Position numbers and translations under genes: made by a program. Of a DNA stretch of 5,364 bases, positions 1 through 5,239 are shown in pieces. Where the stretch lies: positions 1-5,364 of the forward strand of contig JAJYVJ010000122.1 in NCBI GenBank assembly GCA_021792045.1, given 5' to 3'. Every line of letters starts with the position of its first letter. Position 1 is the first letter of the stretch. A model generated the notes under the pieces. It saw only the letters and a program-made list of their open reading frames with translations, was not told where the DNA came from and did not search any database. The stretch is from Thermoplasmata archaeon (GTDB taxonomy: Archaea; Thermoplasmatota; Thermoplasmata; Thermoplasmatales; Thermoplasmataceae).

Positions 1-1209
1 TTTATTGATGATATACGCCTGTCAGGGCTTTCGGTAAACAGGCAGTACTTCTACGCCATCAGGCTGAGGCAGATTGCTTCCCTGATTCCGGACAGTTTTC
101 TTAACCCCTCCGAAGCAGACATGAAAAGGGTTCTTTCACGTCTATTGTCAGGAAAGATAGGAAGAATGGTCAAGGGCCATAACCACAGGGGCACATATTC
201 AGAATGGGAAATAGAGAACTACAAGTCCACAATGAAGAAGTTCTATCCATGGATCCTGAAGGAACATAATCCTTCTTGCATCGCATGGATCAAGACAAAT
301 AACCATCCCAACAGAAACGTGAAGCCCGACAACATGATCACTGAGGAAGAGGTGCAGAAGCTTGCAGGTGTCCTGAAGAACGCCCGTGACAAGGCCATCA
401 CCTATACCCTATACGATTCCGGATGCAGAATAGGTGAACTGCTGACTCTAAAAAACAAGGATATTGAATTCGATGAATACGGTGCGATACTATCAGTCAC
501 TGGTAAAACCGGATATAGAAAGGTCAGGGTTGTTGGCAATTCCATCTCCTATCTCAGGGAGTGGCAGAATGCACATCCTCTCAGGGATGATCCAAATGCA
601 TGGTTCTTCTGCGGCATTGAATCGGAAAACAGGGGAAAGAAGCTTGAGCATGCCAATGTGTACAAGTTCATGAGGAAAGGATTGCATGATGCAAAGATAG
701 AGAGGCGGATTTATCCACATCTGTTCAGGCATACAAGGGCAACGATCCTGGCATCAAGAGTAACAGAGGCGCCGCTGGAAGCCCAGATGGGGTGGGTTCA
801 CGGATCGAGGATGACACAGACCTATGTTCACCTATCAGGAAGGGATCAGGACAATGCAATACTGAAGGCATACGGCATTGCCGTGAAAGAGGAGAAGCCC
901 ATTGAATCCCAGAAGCCGTCGCTGTGCCCGAGGTGCAAAGAGCCAAACGATCCCAAGGCAAGATTCTGCTGGAAGTGCGGCATGATACTTGAGCGTTCAC
1001 TGACGGAGAAGAAGCTCAAGGATGAGGCGAAGGAGATCGAAACTGCAATAATGAAGTCAGATGTTGTGGACGCCCCTACAAAGAGGATCGTGGAAACGTT
1101 CCCGGAGGACTTCAAGGACCTGATCCTTGAGACGGTGCTGAAGCAGATAGTTGAGAATCCGGAGCTTAAGGATAGATTCCAAAGGGAATTAATTGTACGG
1201 GGAAAGTAA
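1..1209 (+). CDS. Tyrosine recombinase/integrase with C-terminal zinc ribbon, 5' end outside the window
   Basis: This is a site-specific recombinase that cuts and rejoins DNA through a tyrosine nucleophile. The frame is open from base 1, so the ATG at 121 is probably internal; it has no Shine-Dalgarno, and the residues before it fit the helical core-binding domain. Numbering from that Met, the catalytic set is complete: Arg103 (in GCRIGELL), a beta-hairpin Lys near 129-134, His200-x-x-Arg203 (PHLFRHTRA), Trp225 at the usual His/Trp position, and Tyr235 (QTYVHL). A four-cysteine zinc ribbon follows (C269-x2-C272, C283-x2-C286), then a charged helical tail of about 75 residues to residue 362. 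The ribbon is an addition to the basic Xer layout and resembles those on archaeal integrases; DNA or protein binding by it is inference. The gene converges on the HEPN gene with a 50-base gap. No att site or tRNA is visible. It appears intact within the window; whether it mobilises an element or is a resident recombinase cannot be told here. Confidence 0.93.
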   Translation, partial: FIDDIRLSGLSVNRQYFYAIRLRQIASLIPDSFLNPSEADMKRVLSRLLSGKIGRMVKGHNHRGTYSEWEIENYKSTMKKFYPWILKEHNPSCIAWIKTNNHPNRNVKPDNMITEEEVQKLAGVLKNARDKAITYTLYDSGCRIGELLTLKNKDIEFDEYGAILSVTGKTGYRKVRVVGNSISYLREWQNAHPLRDDPNAWFFCGIESENRGKKLEHANVYKFMRKGLHDAKIERRIYPHLFRHTRATILASRVTEAPLEAQMGWVHGSRMTQTYVHLSGRDQDNAILKAYGIAVKEEKPIESQKPSLCPRCKEPNDPKARFCWKCGMILERSLTEKKLKDEAKEIETAIMKSDVVDAPTKRIVETFPEDFKDLILETVLKQIVENPELKDRFQRELIVRGK

Positions 1210-1259
1210 TTGGACAACTCGGGATTTGATTAATCTCTTAAGAAGCGAATGCTATTGAA

Positions 1260-1988
1260 CTATTTAATTTGTGTAATTGATTGATAAAGTTTATGAACAA
1301 AATCGCTAATCGATTGAAGTTCGTCTGAAGTGGGACTTCTTCCTTCATGCAAAACCCTGTTTCTTATTTTGTAAAAAGATTCAGCAAACAAACTGTCTAT
1401 TTGAATTCCATTAGCAGATGCTTTGCTGGACAGGTTTTTAACTTTATTTTGAAAGGACATATCATTAACTTTATCTCTTGGTTCACCCAGCTGTACTAAC
1501 TTTTCGTTAAACATAATTTCCAGCAAGGATAAAAATAAAGCCGCTGATGCCCATTCTTCTCCTAATCCGAGGGCAAAAATAAGGTCCCTATGTGCACTTA
1601 AAAAATCTTGACTTTGAGGGTTAGAAGGCAAAAAGGTACGCACCATATCAAGAAGCTCTTTAAATTGCTGGGAATAATCTAGTATAAATGGAATGCAGAC
1701 AGCGTACATCATTTGAAACCCAATCTTCAGTTCTTCGATCTTTACTTTTTCTGTTTCAATTACTGGTATCATATTTGTTGATTCTGGTTGAATTTCCTTA
1801 AGTATATCTCTTAGTTCAACATACCTTTTTGCTATTGCTTGCGTGGGCATTATGCTCTGTGGAGTTTCAAGAAGTTCTTTCATTGAATTAACCATAAAAA
1901 ATAAACTGATAGCCTTGCCAGATAATTTTCCAATATCTGATCTATCAACTGATTTAGTCTTGGCCTCCTTTGTTTTTTTGTTTTGCAC
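1260..1988 (-). CDS. HEPN-domain protein (putative RNase), 242 aa
   Basis: The C-terminal third is a HEPN domain, the all-helical fold used by many ribonuclease toxins and defence effectors. A helix at about 143-167 (EEWASAALFLSLLEIMFNEKL) is followed by the signature helix YKIRNRVLHEGRSPT, in which Arg209, Asn210 and His214 form the family Rx4H motif with the typical RN at its start. The first ~135 residues are helical, with a Lys-rich start (residues 1-25), and match no family I recognise. There is no signal peptide; the hydrophobic stretch 92-104 looks like a buried helix. The start is GTG at 1988, chosen because a BRE/TATA element lies about 20 bases upstream, as for a leaderless message; no Shine-Dalgarno is present and the next Met is residue 32. 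Base composition is clearly more AT-rich than the neighbouring integrase, hinting at separate acquisition. No nucleotidyltransferase (MNT) partner lies next to it, so a classical HEPN-MNT toxin pair is not supported. RNase activity is inferred from the motif alone. Confidence 0.82.
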   Translation of the reverse strand: MQNKKTKEAKTKSVDRSDIGKLSGKAISLFFMVNSMKELLETPQSIMPTQAIAKRYVELRDILKEIQPESTNMIPVIETEKVKIEELKIGFQMMYAVCIPFILDYSQQFKELLDMVRTFLPSNPQSQDFLSAHRDLIFALGLGEEWASAALFLSLLEIMFNEKLVQLGEPRDKVNDMSFQNKVKNLSSKASANGIQIDSLFAESFYKIRNRVLHEGRSPTSDELQSISDFVHKLYQSITQIK

Positions 1989-2008
1989 TTCAATATAATC
2001 TTCTATAG

Positions 2009-2023
2009 AATATAAATATTTTC
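2009..2023 (-). promoter_or_regulatory. Archaeal BRE/TATA promoter of the HEPN gene
   Basis: On the minus strand the sequence reads CGAAAATATTTATATT. This is a purine-rich BRE (CGAAAA) followed by a TATA box (TTTATATT) whose 3' edge is 20 bases before the GTG at 1988. That spacing puts transcription start at or within a few bases of the GTG, as in leaderless messages common in Thermoplasmata. It supports both the GTG start and independent transcription of this gene. Confidence 0.6.
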
Positions 2024-2024
2024 G

Positions 2025-2042
2025 TTAAGCATCCCCTTAAGC
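2025..2042 (-). repeat. Direct repeat GCTTAA x2, 12-base period, next to the BRE
   Basis: The hexamer GCTTAA (minus strand) occurs at 2042-2037 and again at 2030-2025, with starts 12 bases apart, roughly one helical turn. The nearer copy ends within two bases of the BRE. Two same-face sites directly upstream of a BRE are where archaeal activators or TFB-blocking repressors bind, so this may be an operator of the HEPN gene. The match is short and could be chance. Confidence 0.3.
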
Positions 2043-2116
2043 CTCCCTCCCTAAATTGTATTCCACAGTAAAAAATAATGTGCTCGGTGGGAAGGCGAGT
2101 GGGGGTCATAGAGTAA

Positions 2117-2234
2117 ATGGCAAAGGTTCAAAGAGGGGTGACTGAGATAAATGAACGATGGTCCTAAAGAATGTTGAGATGATTCTATAAATGCCGATGA
2201 GATCAGGGAAATGTTACAGAAGAGGTATCCTTAG
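2117..2234 (+). pseudogene. Possible decayed small gene (short reading frames in different registers)
   Basis: ATG at 2117 opens a 16-codon frame (MAKVQRGVTEINERWS, stop 2165-2167). ATG at 2151, in another register and preceded by GGGGTGA about 9 bases upstream, opens MNDGPKEC, then TGA at 2175-2177, then continues in the same register as DDSINADEIREMLQKRYP to TAG at 2232-2234. The last stretch has amphipathic, charged-helix character like a real small protein's C-terminus. One small gene of roughly 35-40 codons broken by an indel and a stop would explain this, but nothing proves that these frames were ever joined. I do not recognise the product. Confidence 0.2.
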
Positions 2235-2299
2235 ATTTAAACAACTTTCGGGACGCTATGAACTTTTTGAAATTACAGCAAAACATGTACGCTATCACA

Positions 2300-2306
2300 T
2301 AAAAAT
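2300..2306 (-). terminator. Possible T-tract terminator after the surface-protein gene
   Basis: About 13 bases past the TAG at 2319 the minus strand reads TAATTTTTATG. Archaeal RNA polymerase can terminate at short T-runs without a hairpin. The run is only five T's, so this is tentative. Confidence 0.2.
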
Positions 2307-2318
2307 TAGAAGCGTTAT

Positions 2319-3398
2319 CTATTTTATCCGTTTAAGACTAATTATTTTAGAGATCGGAGTTGCAAGAATGGTGCTAAGAACTATAGTGGAAGCAACTCGA
2401 GCCGGATAATCAATACGATATTTCTGAATTACAAATGCGCTCTTGGTACCATGGTAGATCAATGCTTGATTTGCATTAATTCCTAAGAATAACGGGGAAA
2501 TTATCAAATTTCCCGAGAATTCAGGATTAGTGTTTGCAAGTCCAGTTTCTACTGTTACAATTCCGGATGCGTTTAATTCAGCAACATTATGTAGAATCTT
2601 ACTTTCACCACTGGAAGAATATACCGTTATATTTGAGCTCTTTATCCAGAAGTTCGTATAAGGTGGATATGTAGATGAGAATGAGACACTCTGTATAGAA
2701 CTCTGGGGAATATTGTAAGCTCCGTTGCCATACATCTCAATGCTTGCAGAAGAAAAAATGTTTATCACTATGTAATCGCCACGATTTATGCTTTCTTCTA
2801 CATTATTAGCAAAGAAATAAATTGGCGAGGAATTGGTAGCCCTCGTGACAACATCCAGTAAACCACCATCCGGATTTGGCAAACTGAACTGGAAATGCGC
2901 GACAGCATTGCTAGCAAAAAGAGATAAGAAGTAGACGTCATCAGTGTTTTGGCTCGATAGTCCTATTTTGCTTGATCCAGGTGTCACAAATGCCGATGAA
3001 TTTTCCAAAAAACTTCCATTGATTTTTAACCAATAGGCAGATGACGAAAAACTTACGTATCCGGTGGCAAATTGTGCAGATAGGTCAGCCACAGGGAAAA
3101 ACGAAAAATAAGGACTTTCTGAAATGAAAGACTGACAGCTAAAATGCTCAACTTTTATGCCTGAAGTTTGATTCTCATAGACGTTTATTTGAATTCCATT
3201 CGCGTATGGTGAGTTAAGTTCTAAAAGATTTATATCATTCGGGTAAGCTGATATAGATGAATTCAGAGTTTGATTTGAGGCTATAAAGTCAAAATTTGAA
3301 AACAGCGGTGCCTGGGGACTGGATAAATCTGCAAATGAAACGTTAATGGTATTGGCTGAAAAAGATTCTGCCATGTTCTCTTGTTGGAGGAATTGCAC
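2319..3398 (-). CDS. Secreted, C-terminally anchored Ser/Asn-rich surface protein, probably 5'-frameshifted
   Basis: This 359-residue frame has the look of an archaeal extracellular protein: rich in Ser, Asn, Phe and Tyr, beta-strand-like throughout, with at least nine N-x-S/T glycosylation sequons (for example N19, N42, N76, N127, N133, N189, N256, N276). A single hydrophobic segment near the C-terminus (about 335-354, VASTIVLSTILATPISKII) is followed by a basic KRIK tail, giving a type I membrane anchor with the body outside the cell. I recognise no named family. The frame as called starts at GTG 3398 with no Shine-Dalgarno and no signal peptide, which is inconsistent with such a protein. 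The frame stays open upstream to a TAG at 3453-3455, and a signal peptide with a good ribosome site lies there in another register (3412-3504). The true gene therefore probably began at 3504 and is broken by one indel. IS debris lies directly upstream. Confidence 0.7.
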   Translation of the reverse strand: MQFLQQENMAESFSANTINVSFADLSSPQAPLFSNFDFIASNQTLNSSISAYPNDINLLELNSPYANGIQINVYENQTSGIKVEHFSCQSFISESPYFSFFPVADLSAQFATGYVSFSSSAYWLKINGSFLENSSAFVTPGSSKIGLSSQNTDDVYFLSLFASNAVAHFQFSLPNPDGGLLDVVTRATNSSPIYFFANNVEESINRGDYIVINIFSSASIEMYGNGAYNIPQSSIQSVSFSSTYPPYTNFWIKSSNITVYSSSGESKILHNVAELNASGIVTVETGLANTNPEFSGNLIISPLFLGINANQALIYHGTKSAFVIQKYRIDYPARVASTIVLSTILATPISKIISLKRIK

Positions 3399-3411
3399 AT
3401 CTAGATTGCTT

Positions 3412-3504
3412 CTAGCTGGTATGCTGATTGGGTAATTTACAAAACAATTTTCCTATAAGTAAAATTATGACCAAAAACGGTTTTACATTAAATTTCTCTG
3501 ACAT
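3412..3504 (-). pseudogene. Frameshifted signal-peptide start of the surface-protein gene
   Basis: ATG at 3504 encodes MSEKFNVKPFLVIILLIG: a short charged n-region, then a hydrophobic core of nine to ten residues, i.e. the start of a Sec signal peptide. In this register it stops at TAG 3412-3414 after 30 codons. The downstream surface-protein frame overlaps it and is open from 3452 down. Removing one base from the A4 or T4 run at 3442-3452 would join LLIG directly to FVNYPISIPARSNL and the rest of the protein. This fills exactly what the downstream frame lacks. A true mutation, an assembly error or recoding are all possible; the runs are too short for typical slippage-driven phase variation. 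Confidence 0.6.
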
Positions 3505-3718
3505 TATTCTCCTCAAGTATCTTAACAGCTAAAAGATTGTGGTCATCTAGGAGCGCACGGATCTTCTCCTTGTATGGATCAAGCTTTGATCCTCTTTTCC
3601 TGTTCTGCCTGATTTTTGGTTCTGATCTTAGATATTTTCTCACGCTGTTCCCTGATATGCTGAGTTCCCTGTCTAATGACTTTATGCTCATTCCCTTCTC
3701 CTTCATGTTGCGTATCAT
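3488..3718 (-). pseudogene. istA: IS21-family transposase IstA, N-terminal fragment
   Basis: Starting at ATG 3718 this encodes 76 residues resembling the IstA N-terminus: a helix-turn-helix at about residues 5-31 (KEKGMSIKSLDRELSISGNS, then VRKYLR), a basic linker, then SKLDPYKEKIRALL, the conserved 'skLdpyk..I...L' block, and LLAVKILEE, corresponding to the 'sa..llrEI' segment. Similarity ends there and the frame stops at 3488-3490. Full-length IstA has several hundred residues with a DDE catalytic core, all missing here, and istB is absent. The frame stays open up to 3775, but ATG 3718 is chosen because a strong GGAGGTG lies six bases before it. The fragment could at most bind IS ends as a truncated helix-turn-helix protein; more likely it is dead. 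It lies in line with, and just upstream of, the surface-protein start. Confidence 0.75.
3509..3514 (-). promoter_or_regulatory. Shine-Dalgarno GAGGAG of the frameshifted surface-protein start
   Basis: GAGGAG on the minus strand ends four bases before the ATG at 3504. It favours 3504 over GTG 3398 as the original start. It sits at the point where IstA similarity fades (IstA codons LEE are CTTGAGGAG), so the site may lie on or next to the IS junction. Confidence 0.5.
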
Positions 3719-3724
3719 TATCCA

Positions 3725-3731
3725 CACCTCC
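3725..3731 (-). promoter_or_regulatory. Shine-Dalgarno GGAGGTG of the istA remnant
   Basis: GGAGGTG on the minus strand lies six bases before the ATG at 3718. It is a near-perfect match to the archaeal 16S 3' end complement and fixes the istA start. Its preservation suggests that the truncation is fairly recent. Confidence 0.65.
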
Positions 3732-3751
3732 AGACCGTACAACTGAGACCA

Positions 3752-3774
3752 CTGTCCTGACATGGACAGGGACA
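3752..3774. repeat. Inverted repeat CTGTCC-N6-GGACAG at the IS/IS junction, possible IS21 end
   Basis: CTGTCC (3752-3757) and GGACAG (3764-3769) form a perfect 6-base inverted repeat around TGACAT. On the minus strand the block reads TGTCCCTGTCCATGTCAGGA from 3774. IS21-family elements usually end in 5'-TG, often TGT, shortly upstream of istA, so 3774 is a candidate element boundary, with IS4-type sequence from 3775. The exact edge is inference. Confidence 0.35.
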
Positions 3775-4224
3775 AAAATTCAGCTGGCTATTGGGGTCAG
3801 TTTTATTCCGGCGAAAATGCACAAAAATCAACCGGCGATTACAGAAATCAATTTCGGGAAGCTCTATCTTCTCTCCGATCTGAATGATGAACCTGAGAGA
3901 ATATATAGCCTGTACAAGCAGCGTGAATATGTGGAATCCGCATTCAATGTGTACAAGAACGATCTTGAGGCTGATCGTTCTTATCTGAGGGATAACCACA
4001 TGATTTCCACATACATGTTCCTCAATCTGCTGTCGCTGTACCTTCACTTCCAGATTCTCAACATGATAGATGGGAAATACGGCGTCAGGGATGTTCTCTT
4101 CATACTGTCAAAGATCAGGATCTACAGGATGGAGAAAGGGGAGATCATGAGCGAGGTACTGAAAAAGGCGAGGGAACTTGTGGAAAAACTTGGAATAGAC
4201 CTGAGCATGTTGTGTAAAAATTGA
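3775..4224 (+). pseudogene. IS4-type DDE transposase, C-terminal fragment
   Basis: The frame is open from before 3676, but transposase-like sequence begins only after about 3775, giving roughly 149 residues. FGKLYLLSD is followed by the IS4 signature Y-x2-R-x3-E-x6-K, exactly spaced in YKQREYVESAFNVYK (Glu codon at 3934-3936, the third acidic catalytic residue), then LEADRSYLRD and a helical tail ending at LSMLCKN. The two catalytic Asp residues and the N-terminal portion, well over half of a usual transposase of this superfamily, are absent. The gene is therefore dead. The ATG at 3676 lies within antisense istA sequence and is not a real start. The layout recalls IS1634-type members, but I would not fix the subfamily from this fragment. 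Confidence 0.8.
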
Positions 4225-4288
4225 TGAGTTAAGGTTATATATAATTTATTATTGAGAAGTTAGAAATAATGGATTTCTTCGACTAAAA

Positions 4289-5224
4289 TTATGTGCCATA
4301 GGTTTTTGCACGGATATTTTGAATAATCTTCATACTTTCTCTCAGAAAATTGTTCCACCTCTTTACATCTTCGTGGTTCTTCACAATATCTGAACTATGT
4401 GCGAGGGAATTTCTCATTTTGGTAAAATCATCAATGGTTTTATCATCAATTTCCGTTAGATTCAAATGTCTTGCCAACAAAAGCTCTTGGTAAATATAAA
4501 GCTCATTTACAGGGTCAATGTGGGCATCTTGATCTTTCTTATCTTCATATTGTTTCTTAATCTTCTCAAATTTCTTTTTTGGCAAGTTTTTCTCAAGATA
4601 ACTCATCTGTGTTTCTTCATCATTACCTATTGTTCTTCTGATAAAATCCCTTATTGATATTTCTAGGTAATTCAGTTGGGCGTATATACCAATGGAAACA
4701 ATGGGGCTGTTCAGATCTGAGAAATGCACAATCTTAGATATCTTGTTACCAGTCAGAACAAAGTAAAATTCATTGTCCTCAAGGGCCGGGATGATCTTCA
4801 AAAGTCCTTCGCAGTCGGATAAAATTTCGAGATCAGTTTCTATAGGCACCATGTTGCCGGTTCTCCCATCATAATATTCTTTAGTACGACCATTTTCATT
4901 GAAAATAGGGACACGAGTAAACCCTTCATTTTTGCTAATACTTTTAGCCTCGTTGATGTCTCTGGCTTTTTTGAGTGATTTTGAAATCTCCGCCACTTGG
5001 AATGCCTCGTTTATCCGCATCAGCACATAATCAACATCGAATGCAAATGACCTATTGTTTTCATCCATATTGTTCATATGTACGTTTGAATAAAAAGTTA
5101 GCGCAGATATCATTATATAAACGGCTAATATGATATGGATACACCCATATCCGCTTAACCATTTAAGCGGCCATATAATCATATGCAGACTAATAATGGT
5201 CAGAAATATCGATAAAGTGAACAT
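4289..5224 (-). CDS. Membrane-anchored CBS-like/HEPN protein (putative sensor-RNase), 311 aa
   Basis: Three parts are visible. Residues 3-20 and 29-47 are two hydrophobic helices forming a hairpin, leaving the rest probably cytoplasmic. Residues about 60-175 look like a CBS pair: GFTRVPIFNENGR (101-113) matches the 's.vPVvd..g' strand, and NEFYFVLTGNKISKIVHFSD (151-170) matches the second repeat's 'fvlV...g.i.GivT.sDL' end. CBS pairs typically bind adenine nucleotides or similar ligands. Residues about 178-300 form a HEPN-like helical domain, with YAQLNYLEISIRDFIRR as an early helix and MRNSLAH carrying the Rx4H motif (Arg271, Asn272, His276). ATG 5224 is the first start after an in-frame TAG at 5240-5242; it has no well-placed Shine-Dalgarno and no TATA box at -26, so it is probably co-transcribed with the gene ending 15 bases upstream. 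Later Mets (residues 15, 38, 50) would remove membrane helices. A ligand-controlled RNase is inference; a non-enzymatic HEPN is also possible. Confidence 0.72.
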   Translation of the reverse strand: MFTLSIFLTIISLHMIIWPLKWLSGYGCIHIILAVYIMISALTFYSNVHMNNMDENNRSFAFDVDYVLMRINEAFQVAEISKSLKKARDINEAKSISKNEGFTRVPIFNENGRTKEYYDGRTGNMVPIETDLEILSDCEGLLKIIPALEDNEFYFVLTGNKISKIVHFSDLNSPIVSIGIYAQLNYLEISIRDFIRRTIGNDEETQMSYLEKNLPKKKFEKIKKQYEDKKDQDAHIDPVNELYIYQELLLARHLNLTEIDDKTIDDFTKMRNSLAHSSDIVKNHEDVKRWNNFLRESMKIIQNIRAKTYGT

Positions 5225-5239
5225 GATTGATAATAACTT

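Larger units (their letters stand above)
2043..2318. other. Intergenic stretch without an intact gene
   Basis: Together with the promoter block this forms the gap of about 330 bases between the divergently placed 5' end of the HEPN gene and the 3' end of the surface-protein gene. It holds C-rich runs at 2042-2052 (GGGAGGGAGG on the minus strand), a G-rich stretch at 2086-2106, a weak CTCG/CGAG inverted repeat at 2083-2099, and broken short reading frames at 2117-2234. I see no tRNA: the GGTTCAA at 2125-2131 has no pairing stem around it. The plus-strand open frame beginning at 2191 runs into the surface-protein gene and does not look coding. Confidence 0.5.
3488..4224. mobile_element. Composite IS remnant: truncated IS21-type istA next to truncated IS4-type transposase
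   Basis: Two unrelated transposase fragments lie with their surviving ends facing each other: the 5' part of istA on the minus strand and the 3' part of an IS4-type DDE transposase on the plus strand, meeting around 3745-3775. The simplest history is that an IS21-type element inserted into an IS4-type element and later lost its right part, including istB and most of istA. No complete terminal repeats or target duplications are visible, and neither element can move by itself. Confidence 0.65.

Noticed and set aside
725..1217. Minus-strand open frames under the integrase
   Set aside because: They are antisense shadows of the zinc-ribbon region of an integrase with complete catalytic residues; their composition (Ser/Leu/Pro-rich) is typical of shadow frames.
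1396..1412. 15-base match TATTTGAATTCCATT shared with the surface-protein gene near 3186-3200
   Set aside because: Both copies encode ANGIQI on the minus strand, but the flanks differ and the proteins are otherwise unrelated; this is a short coincidence in AT-rich DNA rather than a repeat element.
2038..2052. G-quadruplex candidate on the minus strand (GGGAGGGAGG plus a nearby GGGG)
   Set aside because: One of the four runs has only two G's, so at best a weak two-layer structure is possible.
2081..2140. Possible tRNA or structured RNA around GGTTCAA
   Set aside because: The bases on either side of the T-loop-like motif do not pair, and no acceptor or anticodon stem can be drawn.
2191..2409. 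Plus-strand open frame of 72 codons
   Set aside because: It overlaps the 3' end of the surface-protein gene antisense and has no ribosome site or recognisable domain; the antisense gene's anchor and basic tail explain the sequence better.
3537..3746. Plus-strand open frame across the istA remnant
   Set aside because: It is the antisense of a clear IstA N-terminus with its own Shine-Dalgarno.
3718..4047. Minus-strand open frame across the IS4-type fragment
   Set aside because: It is the antisense of the exactly spaced Y-R-E-K transposase signature and contains no domain of its own.
4231..4258. TATA-like run (TTATATATAATTTATT) on the plus strand
   Set aside because: No plus-strand gene follows; it lies in the short AT-rich spacer between two convergent 3' ends.
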